From contig CAVUSJ010000008.1 of the NCBI GenBank assembly GCA_963744105.1, positions 258,574 to 322,573 on the forward strand: 64,000 bases of DNA, given 5' to 3'. Of this stretch, positions 1 through 7,725 are shown in pieces (the first letter of the stretch is position 1; every line of letters begins with the position of its first letter). The position numbers were made by a program, and so were the translations under genes. The stretch is from DASUPK01 sp963744105. GTDB lineage: Bacteria > Actinomycetota > Thermoleophilia > Solirubrobacterales > 70-9. Under the pieces are notes generated by a model. It did not search any database, had not been told where the DNA came from, and saw only the letters and a program-made list of their open reading frames with translations.

Positions 1-1807
1 GGCGCCGCCGAGGCCGAGGCTCTGAGGGAGCTGCCCGAGGTCCGGCAGCTGGGGCAGGTCGGGCAGGTTCACGCCCGGCAGCAGGTCCTGGAGCTTCTTC
101 TTCGCGTCGTCCGGGATCTTGTTCGGGTCGACGCCGTTGAGGATCTTCTGGATCTGCTTCTGCTGCTGCGGGCGTGACCGTCTGCGGCTGCGGCTGCGGC
201 GCCTGCGCGGGGCCGGGGTCGCGCCCTGCAGGCCGGCGGCGGTGTGCGTGCTGATGTTCTCGTCGCAGATCTGCGGGACCGTGCTGCCGTCCGGGCAGAC
301 CGAGTTGTCGTAGCGCGGCAGGTTCCCGAACAGGCCGTCCGATTGGCGCGCGTAGTTGATGCCCGGCTGCCGGTCGCCGAGCAGGCCCGCGCACTCGGCG
401 AAGTTCCTCGGATCGGTGGTGCTGCCGCCGCCCTTCGCGGGAACCTGCGGGCCGGTCTGATAGCCGCACTTCGTCGGCAGTGCCCGGCGCCTCGACGAGG
501 GTGATGCCGAGCGCGTGGCCGAGCTGGTCGAAGAGGTTGAGCGAGTTCGTCTGGATGTAGGCGTAGTTGAGGAGGCCCTCGAGGCCGGTGTAGCCGGGGT
601 TGCCGCCGTTCGGGTCGGCGCCGGACGGAGCGCCGTTCGCCCACTTGCAGGCGACGGTCTGGTCGCCGTGCAGGCCGGTGAAGGTCGGGATCGCCGCTCA
701 GCTTCTTGATCGAGCGCCTGGACCCGTGCGGTCGGCCTCACCGGGCTGCTGGCGAAGGTCGTAGCGGGCGCACGCGTCCTCCTCGCCCGCGTTGTTCGGG
801 TCGGAGGCGCTCTCGAGGAACTGGGCGACCTGGTCCGCGGCCGGGTACGCCTTCGTGCTGGCCTGGTCGAGCGCTGCGATCTCATCCTGGCTGTTGGCGA
901 GGGCGGTCTTGCCGACATGGGCGGCGCCGCCGAGCGAGGTGAGGGACTGCTCGGTGCCGCTGTTGAAGGCGGGCAGGTGGGTCGCGAGCTTGTTGAGCCC
1001 GGGCGCCGCGGCGTGCAGGTCGGTGAGCAGCGGCGTGCTGCTGCTCGGCGAGGTTGCCGAGCTGGAACATCGTCGGCTTCAGCTGGGCGAGGAAGTCGTC
1101 GAGCAGGTGGAAGTTCTGCGCCAGGTCGTTCGAGCGCTCCGCCGAGATCGCCGCCGTGCGGCCGGCGTTGTCGATGAAGTGGACGACGTCCTCCTTGCGG
1201 TTCGCGAGCTGCTGGAAGATCGTGTCCGCGTTGGTGTTGAGCTCGGCGATCGTCGTGTTCTGCTGGCCGAGGATGTTGAGGACCTGCTTGAGCTGCTGGA
1301 GGGCCGGGGCGCCGGAGCGGATCGCGGCGTTCAGGTTCTCGGCGTTGCCGTCGAGCGCGGTTCCGAACTCGTTGATGAGGAGCTGGAGCCGCTCCTTGAA
1401 CGGCTCGCGCAGGGTGTTCTGGGCCAGGTCGGGCTGGACGGTGGTCTTGTTGCGGGCCGCGGGGATCGGCCCGGTGAGGGGCTGGGTCGAGGAGCCGGGC
1501 TGGCAGTCGAGGAAGTACTCGGCGATCAGCGACTGCGGCTCAGACGAGCAGCTGGCGTCGGCCTTGAACTCGGGGAAGCCCGAGTCGACCTCGAACGTCA
1601 CCAGCGCGGTCTTCTGCGGGGTGATGTCGAGGTCGGTGATGGTCCCGGCCTTGGCGCCGGCGACCCGGAGCTCCGACCCCTTGACGAGGCCGAAGGCGTT
1701 GAAGAGCTCCGCCTGGTAGGTGTGGCTGCCGGACGCGCCGGCGCCGGCGACGAGATAGGCCGGGACGGCCGCGAGCAGCGCCGAGTATGAGCAGGATCCT
1801 CTCTCAT
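1..1807 (-). CDS. Mce/MlaD-family lipid-uptake protein, partial and frame-broken
   Basis: Mce proteins form envelope-spanning assemblies that bring lipids or sterols to an ABC permease. Visible here: an N-terminal hydrophobic anchor (ALLAAVPAYLVAG), an MlaD core (LFNAFGLVKGSELRVAGAKA), a long helical region open from about 1600 to 1040, and a Leu/Pro-rich C-terminal tail (NLPDLPQLPDLGQL) that leaves the window at base 1. The ATG at 1807 overlaps the stop of the preceding Mce gene (ATGA), so the two are translationally coupled. No single frame covers the gene: conserved sequence switches frame near 1790, 1040, 700, 480 and 180. Continuity of Mce-like sequence through each break points to indels in the assembly rather than old decay. 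Family call is firm; the exact Mce subtype is not. Confidence 0.8.
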
Positions 1808-3236
1808 GGTCCGAGCGGGGTCTGGCTGGGGTCGCAGTCGACGGTGCCGCCCTGGGTGAGCTGGTCGGAGCTCAGGCCGCGCTCGTTGGCGCCGGGGCAG
1901 CGCTGAAGGTCCTTGATGCCGAGGTTCTGGGTGAGCTCGGCCGGGTTGAGCAGCTGGCAGAGCGCTGGTACCCGCCCGGGATCTGGAGGATCTCGACGAT
2001 GCTGTTGCAGGGAACGCCGGCCGAGGGGGCGCCGACGCTGAAGGTGTTGAGGGTGGTCGAGATGCGGCCGATGCCGCCGAAGGCATCCGGGAAGCCGGAG
2101 TGCCCGAAGTCATCGAACCACCCCGTGAGCTCGGGGCTGTAGGCCCGGAGCATCGAGACCTGGTCGAGGGAGTTCTCGCAGCGAATCGGCGGAGGCGGGC
2201 AGGGCGCCGGGGCGCGATGCTCCGTTTCGATCGACCGGCCCGACCCCGATCTGGGCGAGCGGGTCCTGCAGGCGGGTGAGCTCGATCAGGTCGTTGTTCT
2301 GGCCCGGTGAGTTGATCACCTGGTTCAGGTTCTTGACGGTGGGGACGGCGTCGCGGGCGAAGCCGCGAGGCGCTTGGCGAAGGGCTGGAGCTTTCGGGCG
2401 ACCGGGCGGGTGGCGTTGATCAGCGGCTGGACGTCGTCGAGCGCGGCGCGGAGGTTGACCGCGGTGGTGTTGAACTGGCGCATGAAGTCGGGCAGCTGGC
2501 CGACCGCCGATGCCAGCGAGGCCTGCTGGGAGCCGATCGTGCCGAGCATCCCGTTCAGGTTCGAGACCAAGGAGGAGATCTCCGGGGACTTCGCATCGAG
2601 GGTCGAGGTGAGCCCGGCGGCGTCCACCACCAGGCCCTCGAGGTTCGCCTGGTCTGAGTTGAGCTCGCCGAAGACCCGCCGGGAGGTGGAGAGGAAGGGG
2701 TTCAGGTAGTAGAAGCCGCGGTTGGCCTTGGCGCCGACCCCGTCGTAGGCGCGGGCGAAGCCCTTGATCACCTCCTGGAGGTGGGAGACGGTGGGGCGAT
2801 CGAGGGTGTTGAAGAGCTGGTCGAGGTCGACCTCGGAGGTGGTGTCGGCCTGGGAGATGTCTCCTCCCGAGGAGATGCTCTTCCCATCGGGATGGGTGGG
2901 CAGGGAGAGGTCGACGTAGCGGTTGGCGATCCCCGAGAGAGACTGGGAGCGGATCGTGGCGTGGGTGCCGTCGGGCAGCGGGGCGTAGGCGGAGTCGGAG
3001 ATCTCGAGCTCGACCAGGGCCTGGCCGTCGTCGGAGAGGGAGATCTGCTTGACGGATCCGACGGGGACGCCGGCGACGCTCACGTTGTTGCCGGTGACCA
3101 GCTGCGAGGCGTTCTCGAACTCGGCCGTGACGGTGTAGCTGGACCCGCCGCCGAGGACCAGCAGCAGGACGACGATCGCCGCGCCGATCAGCGCGGCAAT
3201 GGCGGCGACCCGCCCTACAACACTCGTTGTGGCCAC
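1804..3236 (-). CDS. Mce/MlaD-family lipid-uptake protein, frame-broken
   Basis: First gene of an mce run reading leftwards. It starts at a GTG (3236) and has a signal anchor at residues 9-30 (AAIAALIGAAIVVLLLVLGG), then the MlaD domain (FENASQLVTGNNVSVAGVPV, residues ~40-115) and a long coiled/helical region (EVIKGFARAYDG, NLNGMLGTIGSQQAS). The frame is open 3236-2365, then conserved sequence continues in other frames (TVKNLNQVINSPGQNNDLIE near 2330-2260; SMLRAYSPELTGWFDDFGHS near 2150-2090; LLNPAELTQNLGIKDLQRCP near 1950-1890) and ends at TGA 1804. About 478 codons in all, normal for the family. Breaks lie near 2362, 2205 and 1967. No YrbE permease is seen upstream, so the permease genes, if present, are outside this window. 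Confidence 0.82.
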
Positions 3237-3317
3237 TGGATCCTCTACCTACCCGTTGCTCTCTCGAACCCCCCGCGCCTGAGGCACCCCGTCCCAGGCA
3301 CGGCCGTCTACCTAATA

Positions 3318-3346
3318 TTGTCAAAGGGGCTTCGACGGCTGTCAAA
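3318..3346 (-). promoter_or_regulatory. Putative sigma-70 promoter of the mce operon
   Basis: On the minus strand a perfect TTGACA (3346-3341) is followed after 17 nt by GACAAT (3323-3318), about 80 nt before the mce start. A second TTGACA lies inside the same stretch, one repeat unit downstream. Confidence 0.4.
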
Positions 3347-3350
3347 GGGG
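3319..3350. repeat. Direct repeat TGTCAAAGGGG, 21 bp apart, over the mce promoter
   Basis: Two identical 11-mers TGTCAAAGGGG at 3319-3329 and 3340-3350 are spaced exactly two helical turns apart and overlap the predicted -35 region. This geometry suits a regulator binding one face of the DNA, or a duplicated -35 element. The TetR gene lies directly upstream of the mce genes on the same strand. Confidence 0.5.
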
Positions 3351-3421
3351 AACCGTCGCCCCAGGGGCTCGGATTCCGCATTCCGATGCGGTTCAAGCCC
3401 CCGCCGCGCGTTGAGTTCAGA

Positions 3422-4022
3422 TTAAGCTCGGCGAGGCGAGAGCTGGCCGGCGGGGATCACGCCCGGATAGAGCGCGGCGACCCAGACCGGGGCCAGGGCC
3501 TCCACGACCTGTTTGGGCGTGCGCTCGCCGCGCCCCAGATAGACGTAGCAGCAGCGCTCGGCCATCCAGAAGAGCGCCTCGGCGGTGGACCGGGGCTCCA
3601 GCGTGCGGGGGATCAGGCCCACGTCCTGCTCCGAGCGGATGTGAGCCTCGGTGGCCCCTATGAACCGCTCGGCGATGTCGAACCAGAGGGCCCGGACCTC
3701 CTCGTCGTAGGTCGAGACCTCGGCCGCGATCCGGAGAAGGAGCGCCTCCCCCGCGTACACCGAGACGACTCCGTCGATCGCCCGGCGGACCCGCTCCGCC
3801 GGGGGACCGACGCCGTGCCACCAGCGATCCGCCATCTCATAGAGCTGCTCCGAGACCTCCCCCACGGCCGCCAGCAGCAACTCCTCCTTGTCGGAGAAAT
3901 GGGTGTAGAAGGCAGGCCGCGAGACATCCGCGGAGCGAGCGATCTCGTCGATGGTGACGCTGGGACCCCTCGGGAGCGTCGGCGTAAGGCCCGGCAGAGG
4001 GTGATCTCGAGCGCCCTGACAT
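3422..4022 (-). CDS. TetR/AcrR-family transcriptional repressor, frame-broken near the N-terminus
   Basis: The helix-turn-helix is clear: VTIDEIARSADVSRPAFYTH followed by FSDKEELLLAAVGEV, then a ligand-binding domain of about 130 residues ending at TAA 3422. The DNA-binding segment and the ligand domain are in one frame up to about 3985; the preceding helix (RALEITLCRAL) is in another, and the only nearby ATG (4022) is in a third, so one or two indels lie between 3980 and 4020. It diverges from the GMC oxidoreductase and reads toward the mce genes. A symmetric double palindrome sits at its start, which suggests autoregulation and control of the GMC enzyme. Effector unknown; a sterol or fatty acyl compound would fit the neighbours. 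Confidence 0.75.
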
Positions 4023-4055
4023 AGTGTCCGACACAGTGTCTGACACTGCGTCAGG
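4015..4055. promoter_or_regulatory. Tandem-palindrome operator between tetR and the GMC oxidoreductase
   Basis: Two copies of GTGTC-N-GACAC (4024-4034 and 4036-4046, 12 bp apart) are nested inside an outer inverted repeat CCTGAC (4015-4020) / GTCAGG (4050-4055). The whole 41 bp is centred on 4035. It covers the start codons of both divergent genes, so a bound TetR dimer pair would block both. The duplicated box is translated as SDTVSDT at the GMC N-terminus. Confidence 0.65.
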
Positions 4056-5703
4056 GAACTTCGACTTCGACTGGATCGTCATCGGGTCCGGCTTCGGCGG
4101 ATCGGTGTCCGCCCTGCGGCTCGCCGAGAAGGGCTACCGGGTCGCCGTCCTCGAGTGCGGCCGCCGCTACCGGGACGAGGACTTCGCCAAGTCGGCCTGG
4201 AACCTCCGACGCTACTTCTGGATGCCCCGCCTCGGGCTCCGCGGAATCTTCCGGATGACGGCCTTCAAGGATCTCTTCATCGTCTCCGGCTCCGGGGTCG
4301 GGGGTGGCAGCCTGGGATACGCCAACACGCTGTACCGGGCCAGGCCGGCGTTCTTCGAGGACCCCCAGTGGGGCGGGCTCGGCGACTGGCAGGGCGAGCT
4401 GACCCCCCACTACGACACCGCCGAGCGCATGCTGGGCGTGACGGCCTATCCGGACAAGGGGCCGGCGGACGACCTGCTGCGCGAGTACGGCGAGGAGATC
4501 GGCGTCGGCGACACCTTCAAGCCGACGCGGGTCGGCGCCTACTTCGGCGAGCCCGGCGTCGAGGTCGACGATCCCTTCTTCGGCGGCGAGGGGCCCCCGC
4601 GAAGCGGCTGCGTCCGCTGCGGTGGCTGCATGGTCGGCTGCCGGCACGGCGCCAAGAACACCCTGGTGAAGAACTACCTCTGGTTCGCCGAGAAGCTCGG
4701 CGTCGAGATCCTGTCCGAGCGGCAGGTCACCGACATCACTCCGCTCGGCGCGAAGGACGGCAGCGACGGGTACAGGGTGACCAGCCGCCGCGCAGGTGCC
4801 TGGCTCACCCGCCGGCGCACGGCCTCTCTCACGGCGAGGGGCATCGTGGTCGCGGCCGGCGCCCTCGGGACGAACAAGCTGCTCGCCGACTGCCGCCACC
4901 GTGGCTCGCTGCCGCGTCTCAGCGACCGGGTCGGTCACGTCGTGCGCAGCAACTCCGAGTCGATCCAGGCGGTCACCGTCCCGGACGACGAGCGCGACTT
5001 CGCCGAGTCGGTTGCGATCACCTCGAGCATCTACCCCGACCCCGACACCCATATCGAGGTCGTCACCTACGGCCACGGCGGAGACCTGATGAGCCGGCTG
5101 TTCACCGTCATGACCGGCCCGGGCACCCGAGTGACACGCCCGCTCAAGTGGGTCGGGGCGATGCTCCGGCACCCGCTCCGGACGCTGCGGCTGCTCTGGC
5201 CCTTCGGATGGTCGCGCCGCACGGTGATCCTCCTGGTGATGCAGACGACGGACGCGGCCATGAGGCTCGTGCCGAAGCGGAAGCTGTTCCGTCGCGGCGT
5301 CCGCCTGCAGACCGAGCAGGACCCGGAGCGGCCGAACCCCACCTACATCCCGGCGGCGGCCCGCGTCGCGGAGTGGTTCGCGAAGCGAACCGGGGGCATC
5401 GCCCAGTCCGGGATCACGGAGTCGAGCCTGAACATCCCCACGACCGCCCACATCCTCGGCGGCGCGGTGATCGGCGACGGGCCCGAGCACGGCGTCGTCG
5501 ACGCGGGAAACCGGGTGTACGGCTACGAGAACCTGATGGTCTGCGACGGCTCCGCGATCCCCGCGAACCCCGGCGTCAATCCGAGCCTCACCATCACCGC
5601 TCTCGCGGAGCACGCGATGGCGGAGGTGCCGCCAAACGCTAACGGCGTGCAGCGACAGCTTCCGGAAGCCGCGCAACCGGCTCTGGCGCGGGTGGCGTCG
5701 TAG
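4024..5703 (+). CDS. GMC-family oxidoreductase (cholesterol-oxidase/ChoD-like flavoprotein)
   Basis: A 559-residue FAD enzyme of the ChoD-like GMC group, which oxidise sterol or other alcohols. Features in order: dinucleotide-binding GSGFGG at residues 21-26; an FAD-contact segment SGSGVGGGSLGYANTLY (~87-103); a four-cysteine cluster C195-x2-C198-x2-C201-x3-C205 followed by GAKNT, typical of this subgroup and resembling an Fe-S ligand set; ILGGAVIGDG and the C-terminal NPGVNPSLTITALAEHAM. Starts at GTG 4024 (GTG 4036 is an alternative), both inside the operator. It is divergent from tetR and next to mce genes, a setting consistent with sterol or lipid uptake and oxidation. The stop codon lies inside a repeated hairpin element. 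True substrate is not shown by the sequence. Confidence 0.85.
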   Translation: MSDTVSDTASGNFDFDWIVIGSGFGGSVSALRLAEKGYRVAVLECGRRYRDEDFAKSAWNLRRYFWMPRLGLRGIFRMTAFKDLFIVSGSGVGGGSLGYANTLYRARPAFFEDPQWGGLGDWQGELTPHYDTAERMLGVTAYPDKGPADDLLREYGEEIGVGDTFKPTRVGAYFGEPGVEVDDPFFGGEGPPRSGCVRCGGCMVGCRHGAKNTLVKNYLWFAEKLGVEILSERQVTDITPLGAKDGSDGYRVTSRRAGAWLTRRRTASLTARGIVVAAGALGTNKLLADCRHRGSLPRLSDRVGHVVRSNSESIQAVTVPDDERDFAESVAITSSIYPDPDTHIEVVTYGHGGDLMSRLFTVMTGPGTRVTRPLKWVGAMLRHPLRTLRLLWPFGWSRRTVILLVMQTTDAAMRLVPKRKLFRRGVRLQTEQDPERPNPTYIPAAARVAEWFAKRTGGIAQSGITESSLNIPTTAHILGGAVIGDGPEHGVVDAGNRVYGYENLMVCDGSAIPANPGVNPSLTITALAEHAMAEVPPNANGVQRQLPEAAQPALARVAS

Positions 5704-5765
5704 GAGGGGCCCACGGGCGCGATTACTGAGCGCCCGTGGGAGGTTCCTACGGCGACAGGACCCGC
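5690..5765 (+). repeat. Conserved 76-bp double-stem hairpin element, copy 1
   Basis: Begins in the last codons of the GMC gene. Outer stem 5697-5705 pairs with 5745-5753 (9 bp, one G-U). Inner stem CCCACGGGCGC (5710-5720) pairs perfectly with GCGCCCGTGGG (5730-5740) around the loop GATTACTGA. A second copy is at 53904-53980 with three substitutions and one inserted G. There is no T-run, so it is not a canonical intrinsic terminator. It lies between convergent genes (GMC and sodA). Confidence 0.85.
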
Positions 5766-5783
5766 GCCCCTAGCCGTTCGCGC

Positions 5784-6389
<606 letters not shown>

Positions 6390-6423
6390 TCGCCCTCCTT
6401 AGGGGTCGGTGGCCTGCTGCTTC

Positions 6424-6436
6424 TAATCTAACGATC
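6424..6436 (+). promoter_or_regulatory. Leaderless-type -10 element (TAATCT)
   Basis: TAATCT (6424-6429) ends exactly 7 nt before the GTG at 6437 and no Shine-Dalgarno precedes that codon, so transcription probably begins at or next to the start codon. Confidence 0.5.
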
Positions 6437-7156
6437 GTGCACCGCGGGCCGCCCGGCGGAGGAACCTGGACCGGCGTCGCCGTGACGATCGGAGGGATCC
6501 TGATCGGCATCGCGGTGGCGCTGGCGATCCCATCGCTGCGCGGGGCGATCGGCGACGCGATCCACGGAGACACGGCCGCCGTCCGGCGAGACCTGAACGG
6601 GAACGCGGCCGGGGCGCTGCTGGTCGTCTGGCTGGCCCTCGTCCACGTGATCGTCTGGTACCCGGCGGAGATCCTGGACGCCGCCACCGGCTACGTGTTT
6701 GGCTTCGGCGTCGGGTTCCCGCTCATGCTGGCCTCCTGGACGATCTCCGGGCTCGCCGCCTACGCGGTCGGCCGGCACTTCGCCCGGCCGGTGCTCTATC
6801 GGGTCGCCGGCGAGGAGCGCTTCATCCGGATGGAGCGGACGATCCACCGGGGCGGCGTGCTCGTGCTCCTGGCCGTGCGGCTGATCCCGATCATGCCGTT
6901 CAGCCTGATGGGCTACGTCTGCGGCGCGGCGCGGATCCCGCTGTGGCGCTTCACCTGGACGACGGTCGTCGGCTACGCCCCGCTGACCGCGTACTTCACG
7001 TACGTCGGCAGCCAGCTGCAGGGCTTCTCGGCCGAGGATCCGATCCTCTGGATCGGAGGCGGCGCGCTCATCCTCTGCATCTTCGGCGTCCGCTTCCTCC
7101 TGCCGCGGGTTGCGCCGGACTCAGCCGAAGGTGCGGGCAGCGGCGGCTCGGACTAG
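6437..7156 (+). CDS. TVP38/TMEM64-family (DedA-like, SNARE-associated) membrane protein
   Basis: 239 residues with about five or six hydrophobic segments: ~10-30 (VAVTIGGILIGIAVALAIP), ~57-72, ~85-110 (YVFGFGVGFPLMLASWTISG), ~140-165 and ~195-215. The central segment with the conserved GYVFGFGVG-type glycine-rich loop and RLIPIMPFSLMGYVCGAARI matches the TVP38/TMEM64 domain, a family of half-transporter-like proteins implicated in lipid scrambling or proton-coupled transport. Its GTG start at 6437 follows a -10 hexamer by 7 nt. It ends 4 nt into the convergent NTF2-like gene. Precise function unknown. Confidence 0.75.
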   Translation: MHRGPPGGGTWTGVAVTIGGILIGIAVALAIPSLRGAIGDAIHGDTAAVRRDLNGNAAGALLVVWLALVHVIVWYPAEILDAATGYVFGFGVGFPLMLASWTISGLAAYAVGRHFARPVLYRVAGEERFIRMERTIHRGGVLVLLAVRLIPIMPFSLMGYVCGAARIPLWRFTWTTVVGYAPLTAYFTYVGSQLQGFSAEDPILWIGGGALILCIFGVRFLLPRVAPDSAEGAGSGGSD

Positions 7157-7614
7157 TCGCCGTCCCGGAACCTGGCGAGGTCCGCGCGGGCGCGACGCCG
7201 GACCAGCAGGCTCATCGGCGGCAGCCCGAGTACGAACCCGACCGGGCCGAAGGCCTGTCGCGCCCAGCGGAAGAGGGAGAACGAGTCCTCGTGCTCGACG
7301 ATCTTCCCGTCTTCGAAGCGGAAGCTCGCGTGAATGTCGTTGACGACGTGCCTGCCGGTGCTGAACGTGTAGGTCGCAATCCAGTGGGCGCTGCCCAGGT
7401 CCCCTTCGGCCTCATGCCCCGCCAGCTCCACCTCGAGATCGCTGGCCCGGCCGGTGAGCATCCGCCACATGTCGCCCGCCTCGGCGCCGGTCAGCTCGCC
7501 GAAGGCCGGATCGCGGAAGCGGCCGTCCGGCGCGTAGAGCTTCGCCATCGCATCGCCGTCCTTGCGGTTCATCGCGGCGTAGAGCCCCTCGATCAGCTTG
7601 GCATTGTCGGCCAC
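7153..7614 (-). CDS. SnoaL/NTF2-like small protein
   Basis: About 153 residues. The first 115 form an NTF2-like cone fold typical of SnoaL/ketosteroid-isomerase-like proteins: ADNAKLIEGLYAAMNRKDGD, LYAPDGRFRDPAFGELTG, HVVNDIHASFRFEDGKIVEH. The C-terminus carries a hydrophobic stretch (FGPVGFVLGLPPMSLLV) and a basic end. The start is set at GTG 7614: an in-frame upstream extension would run into the tRNA, and a -10 hexamer TACCGT (7626-7621) stands 6 nt before this GTG. Substrate cannot be inferred; many homologues are unassigned. Confidence 0.65.
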   Translation of the reverse strand: MADNAKLIEGLYAAMNRKDGDAMAKLYAPDGRFRDPAFGELTGAEAGDMWRMLTGRASDLEVELAGHEAEGDLGSAHWIATYTFSTGRHVVNDIHASFRFEDGKIVEHEDSFSLFRWARQAFGPVGFVLGLPPMSLLVRRRARADLARFRDGD

Positions 7615-7650
7615 GCCGCAACGGTATCGCGCCTCTATCCTTCTGCCCCT

Positions 7651-7724
7651 CGGGGCGTGGCGCAGCCTGGTAGCGCGCACCGTTCGGGTCGGTGAGGTCC
7701 CCGGTTCAAATCCGGGCGCCCCGA
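7651..7724 (+). tRNA. tRNA-Pro (anticodon CGG)
   Basis: A complete cloverleaf of 74 nt. The acceptor stem CGGGGCG / CGCCCCG pairs perfectly, the D-arm is GCGC...GCGC, the anticodon stem is CACCG/CGGTG with loop TTCGGGT (anticodon CGG at positions 34-36), and the T-arm is CCCGG-TTCAAAT-CCGGG. The discriminator base is A and CCA is not encoded. It reads CCG codons, frequent in this GC-rich genome. Confidence 0.97.
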
Positions 7725-7725
7725 T

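Noticed and set aside
4051..5676. 541-codon open frame opposite the GMC oxidoreductase
   Set aside because: Shadow of a clearly conserved flavoprotein on the plus strand.
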